From Spartinivicinus poritis (lineage in GTDB: Bacteria; Pseudomonadota; Gammaproteobacteria; Pseudomonadales; Zooshikellaceae), in assembly GCF_028858535.1 (NCBI RefSeq), contig NZ_JAPMOU010000004.1:62001-126000 (forward strand): DNA of 64,000 bases. The letters are read 5' to 3'. The position numbers and the translations under genes are program-made. The notes beneath the pieces were generated by a model. The model had not been told where the DNA came from. It saw only the letters and a program-made list of their open reading frames with translations, and made no database searches. Positions 57,063-64,000 of this stretch are shown piece by piece (position 1 is the first letter of the stretch; every line of letters begins with the position of its first letter).

Positions 57063-58052
57063 TCAAGAGCGCTCAAAATCAAATGCTATAACATCTGCAA
57101 TTTCATTAGTTTGTGCCAACAACATCAACAGTCGATCAACCCCTAACGCCACCCCCGCACAATCCGGTAAGCCTTCAGCCAATGCACCTAATAAATGCTC
57201 ATCATAAGGGTTTTGCTGATAGCCAAGTTCTTTACGCTTATTTTGATCATGCTTAAACCGTTTGGCTTGCTCAATACCATCCACCAGCTCATGATAACCA
57301 TTAGCCAACTCTATTCCATTAATAAACAATTCAAAGCGACTAGCCACTTGCTGGTTGTCCACATCTGTATCGACTCTAGCCAATGCAGCCATGGAGGCAG
57401 GAAAATCATAAACATAAACACCCGCCAACTTACCCTCTGCAGCCCAACCTAAGCTTGGCTCAATATGGTGGGTAAATAACAGGTCTAATAATGAGTTTCT
57501 CTCTAAACCAACCAAATGATCATCAATTTTTTCATGCACTAGTTTTTCAAGTTTTTGGGTAGCAGTACGGTGTGGGTTGATTCCTAAATGTTCTTCAAAT
57601 ATTTGCTGATAAGATACTCTTCGTAGTTCAGTAAAATCAGCAACGGAAGCCAGCAATTTGGTCATATCATCCATTAGCTGATGGTGATCATAGCCAACTC
57701 TATACCACTCAAGCATAGTGAACTCTGGGTTATGTTTACCACCCGCTTCACCATTACGAAATACATGACAAATTTGGTATATATCTTCATGGTAAGCTGC
57801 CAGCATTCGTTTCATATGAAACTCAGGAGAGGTATGCAAAAAAAGTGTTTGCCCTTCTGGTTTACCTATAGGTTTAAAATGCGTGACAAAACTGTCTAAG
57901 TGGATATCGGTCACTGCGGCTTGCGATAAAATCGGTGTTGCTACTTCTATGACTTGCTCTTTAGCAAAATAGTCTCTGATTCCCTTGAGGAGATTCGCTC
58001 TCAGCTTGATATTGGCCAATGATGCAGATGGCTGCCAAAGTTGTTGAGTCAT
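57063..58052 (-). CDS. epmA: EF-P-(R)-beta-lysine ligase EpmA (PoxA/GenX)
   Basis: Class II LysRS-like enzyme that attaches (R)-beta-lysine to Lys34 of EF-P. The 329 residues lack the N-terminal tRNA-binding domain of LysRS. Motif 2 is FRNGEAGGKHNPEFTMLEWYRVG and motif 3 is GVALGVDRLLMLLA, with FINGIELANGYHEL between them. It follows efp on the same strand by 81 bp and its other partner epmB is divergent on the far side of efp, so all three EF-P modification components are together. Confidence 0.96.
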   Translation of the reverse strand: MTQQLWQPSASLANIKLRANLLKGIRDYFAKEQVIEVATPILSQAAVTDIHLDSFVTHFKPIGKPEGQTLFLHTSPEFHMKRMLAAYHEDIYQICHVFRNGEAGGKHNPEFTMLEWYRVGYDHHQLMDDMTKLLASVADFTELRRVSYQQIFEEHLGINPHRTATQKLEKLVHEKIDDHLVGLERNSLLDLLFTHHIEPSLGWAAEGKLAGVYVYDFPASMAALARVDTDVDNQQVASRFELFINGIELANGYHELVDGIEQAKRFKHDQNKRKELGYQQNPYDEHLLGALAEGLPDCAGVALGVDRLLMLLAQTNEIADVIAFDFERS

Positions 58053-58133
58053 GGATGTGTCTCTATAAAGATGGGCGACGATAGCATTTGAGGGCTAGCA
58101 CCCATCCCTGGGTTACTGATTGTCTTATAAGGC

Positions 58134-58706
58134 TTACTTAGTTGCACGACTCACGTAGTCACCTGTACGCGTATCTATTTTCAACACATCGCCTTCATTA
58201 ACAAATAAAGGAACTTTCACTACTGCACCAGTGCTTAGCGTAGCAGGCTTGGTGCCTCCTTGAGCCGTATCTCCTTTTAAGCCTGGGTCGGTTTGAGCAA
58301 CTTCCAAAATAACAAAGTTAGGTGGTGTAACAGAAATAGGGCTACCGTTGTACAATGTTATGGTGTACACATCTTGTTCTTTTAGCCAGTTTACAGTATC
58401 TCCTACCGCTTTCGTATCTGCGGCATACTGTTCATAAGAGCCATCAGTCATCATGAAATGATAAAACTCACCATCGGAGTAAAGGTATTCCATCTCTAGA
58501 TCGATAACATCAGCAGCTTCAAGTGTTTCACCTGACTTAAAGGTACGCTCCCACACTCGTCCTGTGTTTAAGTTACGCAGCTTAACCCGGTTAAAAGCCT
58601 GGCCTTTACCTGGTTTAACAAATTCGTTCTCTAATATCGAGCAAGGCTCTCCGTCCAGTAATACTTTGAGACCTGAACGAAATTCGTTGGTAGAATAGCT
58701 TGCCAT
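58134..58706 (-). CDS. efp: Translation elongation factor P
   Basis: Prevents ribosome stalling at polyproline stretches. The 190 residues form the usual three domains. The modification site is Lys34 in [15 protein letters not shown], the lysine form used by the EpmA/EpmB pathway and not the arginine form of Pseudomonas. The C-terminal signature region reads [14 protein letters not shown]. The divergent epmB starts 31 bp away, so both must share a very short promoter region. Confidence 0.98.
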   Translation of the reverse strand: MASYSTNEFRSGLKVLLDGEPCSILENEFVKPGKGQAFNRVKLRNLNTGRVWERTFKSGETLEAADVIDLEMEYLYSDGEFYHFMMTDGSYEQYAADTKAVGDTVNWLKEQDVYTITLYNGSPISVTPPNFVILEVAQTDPGLKGDTAQGGTKPATLSTGAVVKVPLFVNEGDVLKIDTRTGDYVSRATK

Positions 58707-58737
58707 TTTTCCTCACCACAAGTTTTTGTAAGCACCT

Positions 58738-59766
58738 ATGATAACTCGAACCGCTGCCAGTGTTGATACCCATTTTACAAGTAGTCGCTGGCAACAGATA
58801 TTATCCAGTGTTGTCACTGATGCCGATGAATTATTTCATTTATTACGCTTAAACCCAGCTGAAGCGCCATCGCATCTTGAAGCAGTCAAGCAGTTTCCGT
58901 TACGAGTACCCATACCTTTTATTAATAGAATAGAGCCTGGTAACTGGAATGACCCATTACTACAACAAGTGTTGCCCATTGCTCAAGAGCTTGCTCCACA
59001 GCCTGGTTTCACTGCTGACCCATTGGGCGAGCAAGATAAAAATGTGGCTAAAGGTATAATCCACAAATACCAAGGCCGCTTGTTGCTTATTGTTGGCACC
59101 AGCTGTGCTGTTAACTGCCGCTACTGTTTCCGGCGGCACTTTCCTTACGAGGATAACCGTCCAAATACTCAACAGTGGCAATCTGCGCTGGAGTATATCA
59201 CTAACGATACGAGTATCAGCGAAGTAATCTTCAGTGGTGGTGATCCACTTGCGGTTAATGATAAGCGATTGGCTTGGCTGGTTGAGTCCATCGCAGCCAT
59301 TCCTCATGTAACTAGGCTGCGAATTCACAGCCGTTTACCCATCATGATCCCACAGCGAATTACCGATGAAATGCTGAGCTGGTTTACCCAAACCAGATTA
59401 AAGCCAGTCATGGTTATTCATTGTAATCACCCTAACGAAATTGATCAGGATGTCTGTGCAGCCTTGCACAAGCTAAGAGACCATAATGTAACTTTGCTTA
59501 ATCAGGCCGTTTTGCTAAAAGGTATCAACGACCAGCTTGAAACCCAAATACAACTGAGTGAAACGTTATTTCAGCAAGGTGTACTACCTTACTATCTGTT
59601 CCTTCTAGATCGGGTATTTGGCGCAGCTCATTTTGAAGTATCTGAGCGTGAAGCTAAGCAGTTAGTAGGTGAGATGCTCAAACAATGCCCTGGCTACTTA
59701 GTACCAAAGCTTGCTAGAGAACAAGCTGGCGCACCGACTAAATTGCCTATTTTACCTGCCTTATAA
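58738..59766 (+). CDS. epmB: L-lysine 2,3-aminomutase EpmB
   Basis: Radical SAM and PLP enzyme that makes (R)-beta-lysine for EF-P. The 342 residues contain the [4Fe-4S] motif in GTSCAVNCRYCFRRHFPY (CxxxCxxC), the GGDP motif in SEVIFSGGDPLAV, and the PLP Lys region near the C-terminus (LVPKLAREQAGAPTKLPI). The size is that of EpmB (about 340), shorter than catabolic KamA. The divergent position next to efp confirms the role. Confidence 0.96.
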   Translation: MITRTAASVDTHFTSSRWQQILSSVVTDADELFHLLRLNPAEAPSHLEAVKQFPLRVPIPFINRIEPGNWNDPLLQQVLPIAQELAPQPGFTADPLGEQDKNVAKGIIHKYQGRLLLIVGTSCAVNCRYCFRRHFPYEDNRPNTQQWQSALEYITNDTSISEVIFSGGDPLAVNDKRLAWLVESIAAIPHVTRLRIHSRLPIMIPQRITDEMLSWFTQTRLKPVMVIHCNHPNEIDQDVCAALHKLRDHNVTLLNQAVLLKGINDQLETQIQLSETLFQQGVLPYYLFLLDRVFGAAHFEVSEREAKQLVGEMLKQCPGYLVPKLAREQAGAPTKLPILPAL

Positions 59767-59795
59767 TCTTAACTGCATACTCACCACCAGTCTTG

Positions 59796-59830
59796 CACTC
59801 TATTTCTAAATACCTGCTTTAAATAGAGTG
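59796..59830 (+). terminator. Hairpin downstream of epmB
   Basis: CACTCTATTT and AAATAGAGTG form a perfect 10-bp stem with a 15-nt loop 30 bp after the epmB stop. No T-run follows, so it may be a weak terminator. Confidence 0.4.
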
Positions 59831-59920
59831 CGGCTTCTACTCTGCAATACTGTAGACAGTTTTTGAATTATAAAACATTGCTCTACAGGCCATGTACCAT
59901 AGGAAGGAGGAGTTTATTGC

Positions 59921-59980
59921 ATGTTAAGCCTCAGGCTATCTTGCAATAAAGTATATGAGAGTAGAGCACTTCCCCCGTAA
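59921..59980 (+). CDS. Possible 19-residue small ORF with strong ribosome-binding site
   Basis: ATG at 59921 is preceded by AGGAAGGAGGAG at 59901-59912 with nine bases between, an unusually strong Shine-Dalgarno in a 456-bp gene-free gap. The frame reads MLSLRLSCNKVYESRALPP and stops at 59980. The same stretch forms nested complementarity (TTGCA/TGCAA and AGCCT/AGGCT). It may be a leader peptide for the downstream gene, or coincidence. I see nothing else in the gap. Confidence 0.3.
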   Translation: MLSLRLSCNKVYESRALPP

Positions 59981-60222
59981 ACACTAACATACAACACCTA
60001 TAAAACTGTCCGCAGTATTGACTCTGTTGATGTCATAAAAACTCAACACTAAGTGCATACTTACACCACACCTAATTGGCTATTAGGCTTTAGCCATTGG
60101 TTAAGAGAACCAGCTAAGGATTGATGATAATTTAATCTTAATTTTATTCAGGATTACAAGCGAAACTGGTCTATATAAATAGTAATAACAATAACGGATA
60201 TAATACCGGCTGCTTTGCGCCC

Positions 60223-62001
60223 ATGAATGGAATCATCACGCCAGCACTCAAAGTGCCAAAACAAATACGCACCATGCTGTCTTTTGCACCAATTAATGTG
60301 CGAAAAATAGAGGCCTGGCTAAATGACTTGCCTAGAGCCAATTTAGGGATGATGTCCAAGCAGCTTTATCATGCAGTAGTAGAGCTAAACCAACTGAAAG
60401 TCGCCCCAGAAATTCGGCAAGAAATGATGGAGTCGATTCGCCCTTCCATTTACTACGTCTGTCACCAGCTTAGCCAGCATTTTCTTGGGCAGGTTATAGT
60501 ATTAAGCCCGCAGCAACGTAAAGTAGCTAATCTAGCGCTTACCCTGCTGTATCACCTCAGCACAGGTTACAAACACATTGTGCTTGACTTACTTGCCAGA
60601 AATAAAACAGGCCAAGATCAAGCGTTATTAGCCGATGCAACTCACCGAGCCATCTCTGATATCAGTCATAATCTATTACAAGCACTGCAGCTGTTTGCTC
60701 CCGTTCCTCAAAGCATCTGGCTAGAGCTGAATCAGCTTTACCTGCTTGCTGAACAAAAAAAAATTCTCAACCATTTATTAGAAGACAACCAAAATACTCA
60801 TCAGCACGCCATTTCAATTGCTGACTGCTACAAGCGAATTGTTATGCTTTGCTGCAGTCGCCCAAACCAAGTTCGTCAACAAAGCTTGCGTCAAATATTT
60901 CATAGCTTAGAGCTTTGGGGAAACATTATAGAAATAGCACCGGCAACCAGCCATCATGGCGAGTTTATTATCGCTGTTAACCGTGATACTGGCCCTAAAC
61001 ATACAGCTCTTGTCAGTGACCCAATAAGCGACAGCCATCGGATAATTAACTCTACAGAATTACGTAATAAACTCAAAGAGTTCATCAATACTCCCTCTGG
61101 TCAACGGGCAACGCTCTCTCTCACTGTTCCAGAAGGGTTAACAGATGACCTGCTTAACCACCTAATAAAAGCCTGGGGACCACTACAAAATCGAGCTTTT
61201 AAACGAATAAGCAGCGCTGGTAGCAAGCTTATTATTACCGTAGGGCTGAGTGCGACTCATTACTACTATACGGATGAAGTTGAATTTAAAGAGTGGTTGC
61301 ATGGACCGGAGCAAGACATACCTCAGAAACACCACGCTAGCGGTACAGATACCTGGTCTTCCAGCTTTGCTGCAGCAAACACCCAACGAATAACAGGCAG
61401 CAGCCATAGTACAACAGAAGGGTCAGCTGTTAACAAGCAAACAGAAAGCCAAACTAAGAAGCTGTATCCACTATTTACAACTGACTTAATTAATAGCAGC
61501 CCTGGCGGTTACTGTGTGAACTGGCAAGGCAATCTACCTAACCAGTTACAAACGGGTGAACTTGTTGGCTTGCATGAGGACAACAGTCGCAACTGGAGCC
61601 TAGCAGTCATTCGCTGGATTAAATTACTTTCTGACCAGCAAGCACAACTGGGTATTGAATTACTGACTCCTAATGCAAAGCCTTGTGCTGTTGCCCTGCT
61701 AAAAAAAGTGGATGATGACAGTCAGTTTATGCGAGGTTTTTTTATTCCCCCTATTAAAGCGCTATCTCAGCCAGCCAGTCTGATTACACCCAAAGTGCCC
61801 TTTCAAGTTGGTCACAAAGTTAAGCTCAGCCAAGGGGCTGATATATTTAAAGGCCAGCTTGTTCAACAAATTACCAGTACCGGAAGCTTTTCGATGTTTG
61901 AACTTCAGGGCCAAGACACCCCTAAAGAAGATCATAAACAAACTGATAGCAAAGACGACACTAGCGATGAAGACTTTAGCAGCTTATGGGAAATGTTATG
62001 A
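60223..62001 (+). CDS. PilZ-like domain protein upstream of fimX
   Basis: A cytoplasmic protein of 592 residues without membrane helices. The N-terminal about 300 residues are helical (LPRANLGMMSKQLYHAVVELNQL, IRPSIYYVCHQLSQHFLGQ), the middle has a conserved beta-rich region, and a Ser/Thr/Gln-rich linker (about 365-405) leads to a C-terminal PilZ-like barrel (about 410-500, QTGELVGLHEDNSRNWSLAVIRW, QLGIELLTPNAKP). The canonical RxxxR motif is not clear, so c-di-GMP binding is uncertain. Homologous position: the uncharacterised gene I recall between psd and fimX in Pseudomonas. A link to type IV pilus control is inferred from context. Confidence 0.72.
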   Translation: MNGIITPALKVPKQIRTMLSFAPINVRKIEAWLNDLPRANLGMMSKQLYHAVVELNQLKVAPEIRQEMMESIRPSIYYVCHQLSQHFLGQVIVLSPQQRKVANLALTLLYHLSTGYKHIVLDLLARNKTGQDQALLADATHRAISDISHNLLQALQLFAPVPQSIWLELNQLYLLAEQKKILNHLLEDNQNTHQHAISIADCYKRIVMLCCSRPNQVRQQSLRQIFHSLELWGNIIEIAPATSHHGEFIIAVNRDTGPKHTALVSDPISDSHRIINSTELRNKLKEFINTPSGQRATLSLTVPEGLTDDLLNHLIKAWGPLQNRAFKRISSAGSKLIITVGLSATHYYYTDEVEFKEWLHGPEQDIPQKHHASGTDTWSSSFAAANTQRITGSSHSTTEGSAVNKQTESQTKKLYPLFTTDLINSSPGGYCVNWQGNLPNQLQTGELVGLHEDNSRNWSLAVIRWIKLLSDQQAQLGIELLTPNAKPCAVALLKKVDDDSQFMRGFFIPPIKALSQPASLITPKVPFQVGHKVKLSQGADIFKGQLVQQITSTGSFSMFELQGQDTPKEDHKQTDSKDDTSDEDFSSLWEML

Positions 62002-62414
62002 AAATATAACTATAGTCAAGGAGAGTGATTTTTAGGGACGAGTTAATTATCAGCTAACAAGATACAGGCACGACTATACCAAAGAAAGAGGTCTATATAC
62101 CAATGAGAGGGGGGTTAGCAGCTCTTTATTGAGACATGAGTAAAAAACATAAAATCAAATCATTTATCATTTAAACTGTGATGAGTATTATGTTAGTTTC
62201 GTGAAGCAGCACCGCTGTGCGATACCTCATATAGATACTGGCTTTATTCTCATAAACAAGGCCACCATAGCCCCTAATACAGCACATGCAGTGGCTATAT
62301 GGAACAACTGTAACAAGACAACAAGCGTTAGACCATTAATGACGTATAACCCGGCATTTTGGTTCTTTAATGCCAAATGCTGGCCTTGAAGTACACCTTT
62401 AACTTGAAGCAACT
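62002..62414. other. Intergenic region upstream of fimX
   Basis: 413 bp without a convincing gene. A 61-codon TTG-initiated hydrophobic frame on the - strand (62227-62412) is not supported by a ribosome-binding site. The fimX promoter is expected here, but I cannot name hexamers with confidence. Confidence 0.4.
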
Positions 62415-64000
62415 ATGCAAAACGACAGTAATACAATTCGCTTATTGATCGTCGAAGCCTCTCAAAATGAAGCTGAGCAGATGGTTAGCCTATTTCGCAA
62501 TGCCGGCCAAGCCACACGGGCCCACCGGGTTACCTCTATTGACGACTTAGAAGAGACCATTCAAACCCAAACCTGGGATCTGTTACTGGCGAGTCATCCT
62601 ATGGATGAAATTAATGCTGATACTGCCAATGAAACTATCAACCGCCTCAATAAAGATATTCCTATTATTTTAATGAAAGATGAGTATCAAAAAGAGACCT
62701 TTACAGATGCATTAAAAGCAGGCTTTAGGGACGTTGTACTGTATAACGAGGAAGAACGTTTAGTCTTAGTCGCTAACCGAGAGTTACAAAACCTAGAAAA
62801 CCGTCGTCAACGCCGCTTGGCTGAAGTGAGCTTGCGCGAAACGGAAAAGCGTTGTCAGCTACTGCTCAATAGTTCAATGGATGCCATTGCCTATGTTCAT
62901 GAAGGAATGCATATTTACGCAAACCAATCCTATGTCGACTTATTTGGTTACCCCGATGCAGATGACCTAGCCTGCGTCCCTATTATTGACATGGTGGCAT
63001 CAGAAGATTTAGCTGAATTTAAACGCTTTTTAAAAAATTATCAGTCTACTGAGAATGCCTCTGATGAACTGGCATGCCACGGCATAAAAGAAAATGGTGA
63101 AAAATTTAAAGCGAAAATAAGCTTTTCACCTGCCACTTTTGATGGTGAACCCTGCACCCAAATCGTTATTCGGGTAGACCAAGGTAATGCCGAGTTAGAA
63201 GAAAAACTGAAAGAGATCAGCACCCAAGACCTGCTAACCGGTTTATATAATCAACAATACTTTTCTGAGCAACTAGATAAATCCATTGACCGCGCTGTTG
63301 GTGGTAAAGGTAATGCGGCTGTATTTTATGTCACCCTGGATAGTTTTGATAAAATTCGTACTGAAATGGGTATATCCGATGCCGATTTAGTGCTTGCTGA
63401 TTTTGGTACGTTGTTAAAAGAGCATATACCTGCACCAAACATCTTGGCTCGCTCTGGTGATGATTTATTCTTAGCCCTAATCCCTACAGATAACCAAACT
63501 GAACTATCCACACTTGCTACCAAAGTGAATAAAAGCGTTGAAGACCACCTTTCCGAAGTTGGCGGTAAAACAGCACAAACCACCTGTAGTATTGGTATTA
63601 CCATTATTAATGAGACAACCGCTAAAGCCAAAGATATTTTAGCCCGCGCCCAACGAGCCCGAGAAAAAGTACTGGACAAAGGCGGCAATAATTATCACTT
63701 CCATACTGCTAAAGATGACTTGGAAGAACAGGCTATCGAAGGCAATGTCATTGCCATGATTCAAAAGGCGTTGCAAGACAACTCCTTTAAATTGCTGTTC
63801 CAGCCTGTCATCAGCTTACGGGGGGACAGTGAAGAACACTATGAAGTATTGTTAAGGTTAATCAACCCCAATGGCGAAGAAGTCCCACCCAAAGAGTTTT
63901 TAGATGCCGCAGAAAAGTCGCAAATGGCAACTAAAATTGATCGATGGGTGATTTTACAATCAGTAAAATTATTAGCCTCTCACCGAGCAAAAGGTCATAA
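62415..64000 (+). CDS. fimX: FimX-type REC-PAS-GGDEF-EAL protein, 3'-truncated by the window
   Basis: Polar c-di-GMP effector for type IV pilus assembly and twitching. The visible 528 residues are a REC-like domain (about 1-130) with Ser60 where the phosphoacceptor Asp should be, a PAS domain (about 145-255), a degenerate GGDEF domain (about 265-430) with GDDLF at 348-352 in place of GGDEF, and the start of an EAL domain with EVL at 477-479 in place of EAL. The same REC-PAS-GGDEF-EAL order, with both motifs degenerate, is known for P. aeruginosa FimX, which binds but does not make or cleave c-di-GMP. The neighbouring PilZ-like gene supports the name. The ribosome-binding site is weak. Confidence 0.88.
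   Translation, partial: MQNDSNTIRLLIVEASQNEAEQMVSLFRNAGQATRAHRVTSIDDLEETIQTQTWDLLLASHPMDEINADTANETINRLNKDIPIILMKDEYQKETFTDALKAGFRDVVLYNEEERLVLVANRELQNLENRRQRRLAEVSLRETEKRCQLLLNSSMDAIAYVHEGMHIYANQSYVDLFGYPDADDLACVPIIDMVASEDLAEFKRFLKNYQSTENASDELACHGIKENGEKFKAKISFSPATFDGEPCTQIVIRVDQGNAELEEKLKEISTQDLLTGLYNQQYFSEQLDKSIDRAVGGKGNAAVFYVTLDSFDKIRTEMGISDADLVLADFGTLLKEHIPAPNILARSGDDLFLALIPTDNQTELSTLATKVNKSVEDHLSEVGGKTAQTTCSIGITIINETTAKAKDILARAQRAREKVLDKGGNNYHFHTAKDDLEEQAIEGNVIAMIQKALQDNSFKLLFQPVISLRGDSEEHYEVLLRLINPNGEEVPPKEFLDAAEKSQMATKIDRWVILQSVKLLASHRAKGH

Noticed and set aside
43243-60222. Prophage
   Set aside because: No integrase, capsid, terminase, tail or lysis genes can be recognised in the block.
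62227-62412. Hydrophobic 61-codon frame on the - strand before fimX
   Set aside because: TTG start, no ribosome-binding site, and overlap with the expected fimX promoter region; most likely chance.

Overview
The window comes from the chromosome of a gammaproteobacterium with fairly AT-rich DNA. Gene order, protein sequences and the RetS/FimX pair place it near Pseudomonas and the marine Oceanospirillales. A Zooshikella/Spartinivicinus-type organism is my guess, not something the sequence proves.

From 1 to 43.2 kb the layout is mostly conserved housekeeping DNA. purH (cut by the window edge), purD and a RetS-type hybrid sensor kinase lie on the + strand. A long run of - strand operons follows: dnaB; rpsF-rpsR-DUF2232-rplI, with a recognisable promoter, a candidate S6:S18 leader and a terminator; rnr-rlmB-hydroxyacid dehydrogenase; DUF2065-hisZ-purA; and nnr-tsaE-amiB-mutL-miaA-hfq-hflX-hflK-hflC. 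queG, orn, rsgA, motAB, an HDOD protein, a RhdA-type sulfurtransferase and psd follow in the order I recall from Pseudomonas. A small accessory insert (36.4-41.2 kb) holds an SH3b-MepA endopeptidase, a HEAT-repeat protein, an NhaC antiporter pseudogene with its middle deleted, a LysE exporter and a CBS protein.

From 43.2 to 60.2 kb an accessory block separates psd from the PilZ-like/fimX pair, which I recall as its near neighbours in Pseudomonas. It carries a Tat-exported spermidine-dehydrogenase-like flavoprotein, a lone polyamine-binding protein, a KfrA-type coiled-coil DNA-binding protein behind four exact-length 20-bp tandem repeats, an unknown gene behind a near-consensus LexA box, an aminotransferase behind a Fur-like box, a secreted protein paired with a secreted deaminase-like protein, an M23 peptidase, a frameshifted SEC-C remnant, a cupin, a YopT-like cysteine peptidase and the EF-P module (efp, epmA, epmB). 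Its long non-coding stretches contain dispersed palindromic repeats with a TTCGYGAAT core and no transposase.

The most unusual object is at 49447-49589. The 3' part of a tRNA-Asn(GTT) precedes its 5' part, separated by 20 nt. Joining position 28 to position 29 gives a standard 73-nt tRNA with every stem paired and the usual tertiary-contact bases present. The outer flanks are complementary to each other, and a promoter-like pair of hexamers is spaced to start transcription at the base of that helix. This looks like a circularly permuted tRNA gene, or a DNA element whose circular form would rebuild a tRNA gene.

From 60.2 kb to the end are a PilZ-like protein and the start of fimX, with degenerate GGDEF and EAL motifs, cut by the window edge.
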